A DNA stretch of 64,000 bases, from the NCBI GenBank assembly GCA_019321725.1, contig CM033124.1:6076001-6140000 (forward strand), given 5' to 3'. This document shows, one piece after another, positions 11,856 through 20,965 of the stretch. Below the pieces are notes generated by a model. That model saw only the letters and a list, made by a program, of their open reading frames with translations. It had not been told where the DNA came from and made no database searches. A program made the position numbers and the translations under genes. Each line of letters starts with the position of its first letter. The stretch's first letter is position 1. This stretch comes from Paulownia fortunei (taxonomy: Eukaryota > Streptophyta > Magnoliopsida > Lamiales > Paulowniaceae).

Positions 11856-13222
11856 ATTTATGAGCCTATCTACTACCCTCAAACTTACATTTTTGCTCGT
11901 CCCTTGAGCAAAACTCAAAACCAAATAATCATAGGCTCATACTTTGATCATGACATACTAAACTTGATCAAACCAATTCAAATGCCTCATCAATCTTTAT
12001 TGAACATGAATCCAAGATTAGTCACAAAATCTAGTCGAATGATACTATAAAAACTTGTGATTCATCAATCTAGTCTTAAAATCAAAATGTGTAAATGTCG
12101 AGCTCAAGTTTCATGCACGCATTTTAGGTATTTATTTCAAAACCAATAACCCCCTTGGTCTAAACAAGAAATCTCTTTGGTGCTCAATAGGTTTGATTTT
12201 TATACACATGCTCCACTAATGTATACACCACACAAATAAAAGGACTTTAATAAGCTTGTAACGTAAGGCCTAGGTTTTAGCTTACAAAAAAAGGGTAAGG
12301 ATAACATAAAATAAGAGAGCTAAGTGTTTTGCACTACAACATTTTTACTATTCTCCTTTCTTCTTTCTTCTCCACTTCTTTTCCTTTTTCCTTTTGGATT
12401 CTTACTTTTCATCATGTTCTTTTTACTTCATACATATTTGTTTTTTCTTTTTTTTTTCTCTTATTTCATGAATCCCAAGGATTTGTTTTCTTTTTCTTCA
12501 TTTATTCCCAACCTCCAAACTTATTTGTTTTTGTTGAATTGGGTTGTAGTATCTCTCTTACTCACATTATTTGCTCATACACCCTCATTTTTCCATTCAT
12601 GTACCCTCATCAAAAGTGCACAACGTGTCACATACTAAGCTCTCTTAGGGATGAGTCATGGTTTTTCTGGTTGCATAAGGGTTAGGTATAGTAAGCTACA
12701 AGAAACGAGGTTGAATGGAGGTCATTTATATGCTTTGCATATGCTATTCTTTTCAATAAGGCACAAGGGGTAACTAGTGATAGATATGTACTCATGGTAG
12801 GCTTGAAAGGCTCAAACAAGTGAAAGATGGCCTAAATCATTTCCAAGTTTGCTAGTTATCTAGGATTTCACCTCGAAAGGTAATCAATCAAGTTCTAGAA
12901 CACCACATAATGACTAATATAACTCATTGGAAGTAAAACTCAACACCAAGTAGCATGTAATTCACAAGATTTTAACACAACATGCTCAATGAAAATTCAT
13001 TTTTCATGGCAAAGATTAAATACACATAAGAATTGCCATGTCACAAGAGTAGCAATATTTCTTTCTTCTAGAATCTATACAATATTAATTAGGTATCATC
13101 GTAGATAATCATTAATCAAGATATTCATTCATAAAAGTTTGTCAACAAAGCATGATTGTTCTTGGACTCTCATCATACAACATGTGTAAATCACACACAA
13201 AGCTTCAACAAAAATTGAAAAC
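11856..13222 (-). other. Athila-B 3' UTR, first block
   Basis: It matches, in reverse complement, 16380-17680 of Athila-C: the shared words include GGCCTTACGTTACAAG and CCTTGGGATTCATG and the GGACGAGCAAAA stretch before the LTR. 12330-12540 is a pyrimidine-rich tract on + (purine-rich in the sense of the element), and it gives two overlapping T-rich open frames at 12324-12685 that are low-complexity artefacts. Nothing coding is seen. Confidence 0.72.
13218..13222. repeat. Left target-site duplication of Athila-C (AAAAC)
   Basis: The five bases AAAAC precede the TGATAAG start of the LTR; AAAAT follows the right LTR at 19256-19260. Four of five positions agree, which fits a 5-bp duplication with one later mutation. 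Confidence 0.65.
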
Positions 13223-14815
13223 TGATAAGTTAGTTTTATACCAACAATTCATATGCCTTTTGATTAACAATTTGGTTGGTTTTCAAGTATTTATGTTAAT
13301 TTTTATGCCTTTAGTTTGAAATCTTGTAGGTAATGGAAAAATGAGAAGAAAATGGAAAGAAACAAAAGCTTGGTTGAAATTTTGAAAGAACCCATATTGT
13401 GCTGCTACTGATGGCAGTATTTGTATTTCAATCATAAGGCTTTGCTCCAATATCACATTGAATTAACTCTTGATTTATTGGAAAGCCAAGATGTAGATAT
13501 ACAATTTGTATATCCTAAAAAATCCAGTTCTAATGATTTCAATGAGAAACATTGAGTTCAAGAGTCAACACTAGACTGCAAATTTCTTGTATGATACATC
13601 TAGGTATTTTGGGCATAACTATCTCCACAGATGTCCTATTGAGACGATTCATGATGATATAGAAAGCTAAGAGATGGGGCTAAAAATATTATGAAGATAC
13701 CAGAGTGTTTAGTCCTAGAAAGTGGTAAAAAATCAATTGAAAGATGTTTCTTATTCTGCAAAAATAAGTTTTGGACATAATATTCAATGCCTAGTTATTC
13801 CTAGTTGTCCAGTCAGCATCTACGCACTGCTACGCAGATTAAAGGGGCAAAATGGGTTTTTTACCCTCCTTAGGGCATCTTCTATTTGATTTTAAGGACC
13901 CCAAAAAACCACCAAAGGTATTCTTGGATGTGAGAAGTTGTTCTTGATAGAAGGAGTGTTGCAGGACAGAAAGATGAGATTCTTGGAAAGAAGGAACTAT
14001 TCTTGGAGACAAGGAGAGTTTCAACCATTCCTCTTACTTCACAAATTGGTGAACAATTTTCATGTTCTTTCTTATGTATTTCTTGAAGTTATATTCATAC
14101 ATGATGAACTAAATTTTTTCTTTCTAGAGGATGACGTAACCTTATTTGATCCTATGTTTTGAATTCCAAACAATGTTAGTTCAAGTTATTCATCTTGTTT
14201 GTATTATCTTGCTTAGTATTGTATCTTGATTATTTAGCCATTAATTCAAAGTGTTTGATGTATGAAATTCGATACTTGAGAGAGGGAAGATTATATATGA
14301 TCATAAAAATAACATAACATAGGAATCATAGAGTTAAGAATCTTATGAAACCATTGAAGTTTTGAAAATGATTCATTGAACTTTTGTAGATTTTTATTCT
14401 TGAGTTTTTATAGAGATATTGAAATTAATATTGGAACTCATAATCAATTCGAAACTCTAGAGAGAGAATTGATGTGCTTAGAAATTCTTAACTTACATAT
14501 ATTGTTGACTTGAATTGGTATATTTTGGAACGAAGAACATATGTGACAATTAGGTGAGTCATTTCTCTAGAATTTCTTGTTCATAAGGTGTTTATTGTAT
14601 TACTTCTAAGAACTCCACTCTTGTCTTTTGTAATTTTTATCTTATTCTACTTTGTTTACAATCATCACTTGATTTTTTGGATAAAATTATGACTATTTGG
14701 ACTACGGTACTTACTATAATATTTTATTACAATCTTTGTGGATACTCAATTCAACTCACCATTATATTAAAACTTGACATCGTGCACTTGCGTTTTGCAA
14801 AATATTTCATGAATA
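13223..14815 (+). repeat. 5' LTR of Athila-C
   Basis: It starts TGATAAGTTAGTTTTATACC and ends AATATTTCATGAATA just before the primer-binding site. It pairs with 17686-19255. The open frames at 13839-14162 lie inside it and have no supporting similarity. Confidence 0.88.
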
Positions 14816-14819
14816 AGTT

Positions 14820-14839
14820 TTTAGCGTTGTTGCCAGGGA
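14820..14839 (+). promoter_or_regulatory. Primer-binding site of Athila-C, tRNA-Asp type
   Basis: TTAGCGTTGTTGCCAGGGA resembles the tRNA-Asp complement TGGCGCCGTTGCCGGGGA used by Athila/Tat elements, with a few changes. Confidence 0.78.
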
Positions 14840-14957
14840 TTGTTTTATCATAATTGCATCAATATTATTATGAATTAGTCTTGATTTTAGTTTAGATTAT
14901 TTTTACTTTCGTCCATATTTTAATTATCTTGCATTGTATTAGGTTATACGTATTTGT

Positions 14958-15640
14958 ATGCTTAAGGCTAGGAGTTTTGAAGAGATGGCTACTAATAGCT
15001 ATCAATGGTCTTTTGAGAGGTCTTCCATTAAAAAGGTTGTCGATGTTATTGAAGTAGACTCGTTTACACAACTAACTGCAGAAATTTCTTCTCTTTCTAT
15101 CCAATTTGCAGCTTGGACTTCATTTGGATCTTCTCAAGGAATGGATTCCATGGCATCCACTATCACTTCATTTATGGAAATCAGAGTTGAGAAAAAGGCA
15201 TCATTGGAGGATTTGCTAAGCACTTTCATTGGCAAAACAAGAGTCTGATTGAATAAGAATGAAACAAAAATAGACAACATTGAGACTCAATTAGGCAGCT
15301 AGTCTCAAGTTTAGGTACTCAAATAAAATTAATAGAAACTTAAATTGGATAGCTTTCTATTGAAATGAATGGTCAAAAACATAAAAGAAACTTTCTAAGT
15401 AATACAAAAATCAATTAAAGGGAGAATTATAAAGCCACCCAACAACAACAAATGGAAGAGTGTGAAACTATTGAAAAATGCAATGACATCTTATAGAGAA
15501 GCCACCTCAAGTGTTTTCTAATTCAGGGAGTTTCATTATCCATTATTCATTTGGAGACTCTACTTATGAAATAGCATTATGTGATCTAGATGCAAGCACT
15601 AATTCAATTTCATTGTTTAATTTCAAAAAGCAAGCAAGCA
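14958..15640 (+). pseudogene. Deleted gag and protease remnant of Athila-C
   Basis: The open part, 14958-15248, reads MLKARSFEEMATNSYQW and continues to EKKASLEDLLSTFIGKTRV. Compared with Athila-A gag, the N-terminal LKARS is joined straight to EEMATNSYQW, dropping the Retrotransposon_gag core (about 250 residues), and the FMEIR stretch is joined to EKKASLEDLL, dropping about 50 more. After a stop at 15246 the degenerate tail still shows IETQLG and, at about 15515-15620, the protease word FIIHYSFGDSTYEIALCDLD, where the family has DLG; here it is DLD, so the active-site glycine is changed. No functional protein is expected. Confidence 0.78.
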
Positions 15641-15719
15641 AGGCCTACTAGGGTAACTCAAGATATGCTTGGGAATGGTGACCAATTCTTGTGCTCTACA
15701 GATATTTTTTTATTTTTAA

Positions 15720-15902
15720 TTGGAAAAAGATAGGTACATCTTTAACATATTTGGAAGATCATTCGCAGTAATAGGGGATACACTTGTTGATGTCGAAAAA
15801 GCCCTTCATAATACTCTGGATCATCCTCGCCTTGTCTATCCGGAAGGATCACCTATACTTTTAGAGCACACAAAGACGTGGCATGATAAACACTTATTTT
15901 AA
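15720..15902 (+). pseudogene. Short ORF at the protease-integrase deletion junction of Athila-C
   Basis: The 60-residue frame begins MEKDRYIFNIFGRSFAVIG and continues to LLEHTKTWHDKHLF. The first half matches the end of the Athila protease (compare FLAIGRTLIDV in Athila-A). The end matches the start of the integrase C-terminal tail (compare [12 protein letters not shown] in Athila-A). The middle, DHPRLVYPEGSP, I cannot place. The same frame, with one stop, is present in Athila-B at about 19690-19865 on -. So the junction arose before these copies separated. Whether it is ever translated is unknown; I treat it as a deletion scar. Confidence 0.65.
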
Positions 15903-17660
15903 GATCCCGAATGAGTAAAGAAGATAGTTAGGCTGACGACTATAAACCAAGTGCTTCGTGGGAGGCAACCCAAGCCCTTTTTCCTTTACTTTTTAATAAA
16001 TTCTTAGTTATTTTTTAAAATATGTTCGTTTTCTAGATTTAGGCATGTTTAGTTATTGGATTTCTTTGTTTATGTTTGTGTTCTCACTTTCGTTGCTTTA
16101 GCATATATGCTTTCATGCGTTCTTTTCTTGTGTGGATGGATGTCGCCTTGGTGATATGTGTGGATCTCCCATGAACTCTAAATGCATCATCTATTGGGAA
16201 AAGGGAGTTTCTTATTTCCACCTCTTATATTCTTTAATTCTTTAAACAATGAGGATAATGTTAATTTTAAAGTTGGGGGTGGAATTTATATTTTTGTGTG
16301 TTTAAACTTTATGTGAAAATTTGAGCTAATTTTCTGATTTGAATTATCTATGTTGTGTGATTAGAGTTCAAGAGTAGGCATGCTTTGTTGACAAACTTAG
16401 TTGAGTTCATGTTTTGTGATTGAATGAATAATTTAATTACCGATTGCCTATGATAATACCTAATTGATATTGTATTGATCTAGAGGAAAGAAAGATTGGT
16501 GTCGATTCTTGCGTGTGTTTGATCCTTATTATGAATGATGAATTTTCATTGAGCACATCGTGTCTAAATCTTGTGAATTACATGCTACATGAAGTTAGAT
16601 TTTACTTTTAATGAGTTGTATTGGTCATTTTGTGGTGTTCTAGAACTTGCTTGATTACTTTTTGAGGCAAAATTCTAGATAACTAACAAACTTGGAAATG
16701 ATTTAAGCTATCTTTGACTCATTTGTGCCTTTCAAGTCTACCATGATCATACTTTTATTCACTAGTTACCCCTTTTGAGCTATTTTTCAAAGCATGGTAT
16801 GTGAAATGCATATAAATGACCATCATTCAATTTCATTTCTTGAAGCTCACTATACTTACCCTTTATAGCCCGAAAAACCAATTGTTCTTCTTAAGAGAGC
16901 TTAAGGAATGACATTTTGTGCGCAATCTTCTCAACGGATCATTTGGAGACATGTTGAGGACATGGATGAATGTATTTAGGGATATAAGCAATGGAAATAT
17001 GCAAAAAAAATAAATAAATCACAACTTATGTTGATGAAAAAAAATAAGTTTGGGGGTTGTGAAACTAAAAGAACAAGAAATGAAGCCTTGGGATTCATGG
17101 AAAAAAAAAGAAAAAAAGTGGAAAGAAAAAATTGTGAAAAAGAAAAGGGAAGAAAAGTATGAATCCTAAAGAAAAAAAATTGGGAAAGAGAAAACAAAGG
17201 AAGAAACTGAGATTCTATGTGCAATATTTTATCTCTCTTATGTTGTTTATCCCTACCTTTCTTTGTAAGCCAATACCTAGGCCTTACGTTACAAGGTTAT
17301 TGAAGTCTTTTTGATCCAAATTTGCAAGTGTCTATAATAGTGGAGAATTTGTATGAAAAGCAAGCCTATGGAACATCTACAACTCCTCTGCTTAGATCAT
17401 AAGAATCATTGGTTGAAAAATTCATACCTAAAATGCATGCATGAAACTTGAGCTTGACATTCACACACATACATTTTGAATTCCTGACTAGGTTGATAAA
17501 ACACAAGTTTTATAGTGTCATTCAACTAGCTTTGAGACTAACCTTTGGATGCATGTGCAACAAAACATGATGAGGTATTTGAATTGGTTGATCAAGCTTA
17601 GTAATTTATGATCAAAGTATGAGCCTATGATTGTTTAATTTTGTGTTTTCCTCGAGGACG
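15903..17660 (+). other. Athila-C 3' UTR
   Basis: About 1.75 kb without a credible gene. It opens with the conserved hairpin box (15951-15974). Around 16230-16300 is AATGAGGATAATG followed by AAGTTGGGGGTGG, a word order also present in Athila-B. 16990-17215 is strongly purine-rich with several A8-A9 runs. The minus-strand frame at 16976-17224 is the low-complexity complement of this tract. No env-like ORF is present. Confidence 0.7.
15951..15974 (+). other. Conserved post-pol hairpin box, Athila-C copy
   Basis: GTGCTTCGTGGGAGGCAACCCAAG. TGGG and CCCA can pair around the loop AGGCAA. The same box occurs at the same place in Athila-B (19630-19653) and Athila-A (3408-3430). In Athila-B the stem is CTTGGG with CCCAAG, six perfect pairs. 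Role unknown. Confidence 0.6.
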
Positions 17661-17685
17661 AGCAAAAGGGAAGTTTGGGGGTATT
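17661..17685 (+). promoter_or_regulatory. Polypurine tract of Athila-C
   Basis: AGCAAAAGGGAAGTTTGGGGG lies just before the LTR start at 17686, the position of the plus-strand primer in LTR retrotransposons. Confidence 0.75.
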
Positions 17686-19255
17686 TGATAAGTTAGTTTT
17701 ATACCAATAATTCATATACTTTTTCATTAAAAATTTGGTTAGTTTTCAAGTGTTTATGTTACTTTTTACGTCTTTAGTTTGAAATCTTATAGGTAATGGA
17801 AAAATGAGAAGAAAATAGAAAGAAACAAAAGCTTCGTTAAAATTTTGAAAGAACCTGTATTATGCTACTACTGATGGTAGTGTTCATATTTCAATCATAA
17901 GTCTTTGTTCCAATATCACATTGACTTTATTCTTGATCCATTGGAAAGCCAAGAAGTAGATACAACTTTTATGTTTACCACAAAATTCAGTTCCTTTGAT
18001 TTCAATGAGAAACATAGAGTTCAATAATCAACACCAGACTGCAAAATTCTTGTATGATATATTTTGGTATTTTAGGCATAACTCTCTCCACAGATATCCT
18101 ATTTAGATGGTTCATGATGATATAGAAAGCCACTAGATAGGACTACAAATATTATGAAGACACTAAAAGCTGTTTAGTCTTATAAATGGGTAAAATATTA
18201 GTTGAAATAGGTTGTATATGTTGTAGAAATAGGTTTTGGATAGAATGTTCAATGCCTAGCTATCCAGTCAGCGTCTATACACTGCCACGTGGATTAAAGA
18301 GGTAAAATGAGTTTTTTTTCTCTCCTTAGGGCATCTCCCATCTGATTTTAAGGACCCTAAAAAGCCTCCTAGGGTATTATTGGACTTGAGAAGTTGTTCT
18401 TGACATAAGGAGTGCCGTTGGATAGAAGGAGGAGATTCTCAGAGAGAAGGAACCATTCTTGGAGACAACCATTCCTCTCACTTCATAAATTGGTGAAAAA
18501 ATTCCATGCTCTTTTTTTTGTATTTCTTGAAGTTATATTCATATATGATGAACTAAACTTTTCTTTCTAAAGGATGACATAACCTTATTTGATCCTATGT
18601 TTTGAATTCCAAACAATATTAGTTCAAGTTATTCATTTTGTTTGTGTTATCTTGCTTAGTATTGTATCTTGATTATTTGGCCATTAATTGAGAGTGTTTG
18701 ATTTATGAGATTCAATACTCAAGAGAGGGAAGATTATATATGATCATAAATATAACATAACCTATAAATCATAAAGTTGAGAAGTTTGTGAAACTTTTGA
18801 AGTTTTGAAAAAAAATTCATTGAATTTTTGTAGAGTTTTATTCTTGAGTTTTTATAAAGATATTGAAATTCATATTGGAATTCATAATCAATTCGGCACT
18901 CGAAAGAGGAAATTGATGAATTAGGAATTTTTAACTTACATGTATTATTGACTTGAATTGGTATATTTTGGAAGGAAGAAAATAGGTGATAATTAGATGA
19001 GTCATTCCTCTAAAATTTCTTATTCATAAGGTGTTGTATTACTTCTAAGAACTCCACTCTCGTCTTTTGCAAATTTTATCTTATTCTACTTTGTTTACCA
19101 ATAATCACTTGATTTTCTAGATACAATTAAGACTATTTGGACTACAGTACTTGCTATAATTTTTTATTATAATCTTTGTGGATACTCAATTCAACTCATC
19201 ATTGTATTAAAACTTGACACCGTGTACTTACAGTTTGCAAAATATTTCACGAACA
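17686..19255 (+). repeat. 3' LTR of Athila-C
   Basis: It starts TGATAAGTTAGTTTTATACC like the 5' LTR and ends AATATTTCACGAACA. By eye it matches 13223-14815 at about nine positions in ten, with small indels. Confidence 0.88.
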
Positions 19256-19260
19256 AAAAT
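19256..19260. repeat. Right target-site duplication of Athila-C (AAAAT)
   Basis: AAAAT directly follows the LTR end; see AAAAC at 13218-13222. Confidence 0.6.
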
Positions 19261-19690
19261 GTTGGCTCAATTTTTCACACAAAGCTTAAACACATAAAAT
19301 ACAAATCCTACCCCCAACCTTAAAATCAACATTATCCTTAATGTTAATGAATTAAAACATATAAGAAGGGGGAAATAGGAAACTCCCTTTTCAAATTGAT
19401 GATGACCTTGGAGTCTATAGGAGATCCACACTATCACCAAGGAGATGTCCATCTACACAAGAAAAAGAGACATGAAAGCACATGGGGGAAAGCAATGAAA
19501 GGGAGAACACAAACATAAATAAAGCAATGCAATAGCTAAATAGAAGAAAACTAGACATTCCTAAATTTGGAAAAGGAACATACTTCAAAAACTAACTAAG
19601 AAATTATTCAAAAGGAAAGGAAACAAAGACTTGGGTTGCCTCCCAAGAAGTGCTTAGTTTATAGTCGTCTGCCCAAATATCTTCTTTGCT
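19261..19690 (-). other. Athila-B 3' UTR, second block with hairpin box
   Basis: This is the continuation of Athila-B on the other side of Athila-C. It matches 15900-16330 of Athila-C in reverse complement. The conserved box is at 19630-19653, minus strand CTTCTTGGGAGGCAACCCAAG, with a perfect six-pair stem. Noncoding. Confidence 0.7.
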
Positions 19691-20335
19691 CATCCTGGAT
19701 CTAAATATAAGTTTTTATCATGTCATGCCTTTGTGTGCTCTAAGAGTGTAGATGATCCTTTCAAATGGGTAAGGTAAAGATGATCTAGAGTAGCATCGAG
19801 GACCTTTTGGACATCAACAAGTGAATCCCCTCTTACTGTGAGTGGCCTTCCAAACATGGTAAAGATATACCTATCTTTTCCATATTAATATTAAAGATGA
19901 AAAAATCTATGGAGCACAAGAATTGGTCACCATTCCCAAACATATTGTTAGTCGTCTTAGTAGGTCTTGCTTCATCTAGTGTATACTTCCTGAAATTAGA
20001 TAATGATATTGAATTAATGCTTACATTTAGATCACATAATACTATTTCAAAAGTAGAGTCTCCAATTGAATAAGGGATAATGAAACTTCATGAATTGGTA
20101 AGCACTTGAGATGACTTCTCTTGCAAGATGGCATTGCACTTTTCAATAGTTTCACACTTTGCAAGCTAAAGCTCATGAAACCAAAGATGATGCTCAAACT
20201 GATGATTACATGATTGATCCATTGGTTCTTCTTATACAAAACTTGTAAAAGTTTTTGAAAACCCATAATCTAATGGAGGTAACAATTCTGATACTCCTAG
20301 ATTAAAAGTGCTTCTAATTCTTCTTCATTTTTTAA
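19690..20335 (-). pseudogene. Athila-B protease and junction-ORF remnant
   Basis: The minus-strand translation of 19865-19690 reads KDRYIFTMFGRPLTVRGDSL, then LVDVQKVL and LLEHTKA-stop-HDKNL, the same chimeric frame as in Athila-C. Upstream, 20130-19980 has a degenerate protease with SFIIPYSIGDSTFEIVLCDL, where the family motif is VLCDLG. The frame at 20266-20042 is a shifted reading of this stretch. Several stops are present. The segment ends abruptly near 20335, where SIRE-like gag sequence on + starts. Together with Athila-C this shows that both copies descend from the same deleted master. Confidence 0.7.
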
Positions 20336-20338
20336 TGA

Positions 20339-20960
20339 CAGAAAGTCAAACGAATCCAATGCAGAGAGTGTGAAGGGTATGGACACATTCAATCAGAATG
20401 TGCAAACACTCTCAAGAAGAATAAGGGAAAGTCACTAAACATAACTTAAAGTGATGCTGATTCAGATGGCAATCAGGAAGAACGTGATGATGTTGTGAGC
20501 AACTATGTTGCTTTATCTGCCAAACAAGATGCAATTATCTAGTCTGGAAAATATTATGTCACAAGTCATGTTCAAACACCAGTTGGAACATCGCGTAGTC
20601 CAGAAGCCAGTACTGATACTGTTTCAAAAGGTAAAGAAAAAGTTGTTCAAAATTTTTCTACTAATGAGATTTCTGACTGCAGTAGTGATGAAGAAGAGCC
20701 AAATGATAAGAACATTCAAACAATGTGTAGACTGATGTACAAAAACTGGCTTGAAGTCTGTAAGACAAACAAGTGATTAGATGGATAGATTGTTGAGCTC
20801 ACATGCTAGACAACTGAGTTACAACATGAATTGAACCAATTCAAGCTTCAGATTGTTGAAAAAGATATGTTGCTCAAGAGAACTACTACTGAGCTAAAAA
20901 TAGCCAAAGCCTCTTTGTTTAGAATAAATACTGGTAAATCCAAACTTGATAAGATTCTCT
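20339..20960 (+). pseudogene. gag C-terminal remnant of the SIRE-like element
   Basis: The frame from 20339 shows the CCHC zinc knuckle CRECEGYGHIQSEC, followed by an acidic/serine-rich stretch (ISDCSSDEEE) and a leucine/glutamine-rich, coiled-coil-like part (TELQHELNQFKLQIVEKDML) near 20810-20880. This order is usual for SIRE/Maximus Gag. In-frame stops occur after the knuckle (about 20448), at 20540 and near 20775. The part up to 20338 is missing because Athila-B sequence adjoins it. The frame continues across the Tekay-1 insertion at 40605. Confidence 0.8.
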
Positions 20961-20965
20961 CTACT
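20961..20965. repeat. Left target-site duplication of Tekay-1 (CTACT)
   Basis: CTACT here and at 40605-40609, directly at the LTR ends, identical. Confidence 0.92.

Larger units (their letters stand above)
13223..19255 (+). mobile_element. Athila-C: complete but internally deleted (non-autonomous) Athila-type element
   Basis: Two LTRs in the same direction (13223-14815 and 17686-19255) flank a primer-binding site, a shortened gag, a protease remnant, a short piece resembling the integrase C-terminus, about 1.7 kb of 3' UTR and a polypurine tract. The whole is 6.0 kb against roughly 10-12 kb for full Athila elements. RT, RNase H and the integrase core are absent. A near-perfect 5-bp target duplication flanks it, so it moved as a unit and must have used enzymes of another copy. 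The LTRs differ at roughly one position in ten by eye, so it is old. Confidence 0.85.
10492..20335 (-). mobile_element. Athila-B: deleted Athila-type element, interrupted by Athila-C
   Basis: On the minus strand the preserved parts are a protease remnant and integrase-tail remnant (20335-19690), a long 3' UTR (19690-19256, then 13222-11856) and the 3' LTR (11855-10492). The 3' UTR reads through the Athila-C insertion when 13223-19255 is removed, since both flanks match consecutive parts of the 3' UTR of Athila-C itself. RT, RNase H and most of integrase are missing, exactly as in Athila-C. The element ends at about 20335, where SIRE gag sequence begins, so its 5' part is lost or displaced. 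Confidence 0.72.

Noticed and set aside
12324..12685. Two overlapping T-rich frames that look like hydrophobic membrane proteins
   Set aside because: Low-complexity complement of the purine-rich tract of the Athila-B 3' UTR; the matching place in Athila-C gives a different frame on the other strand.
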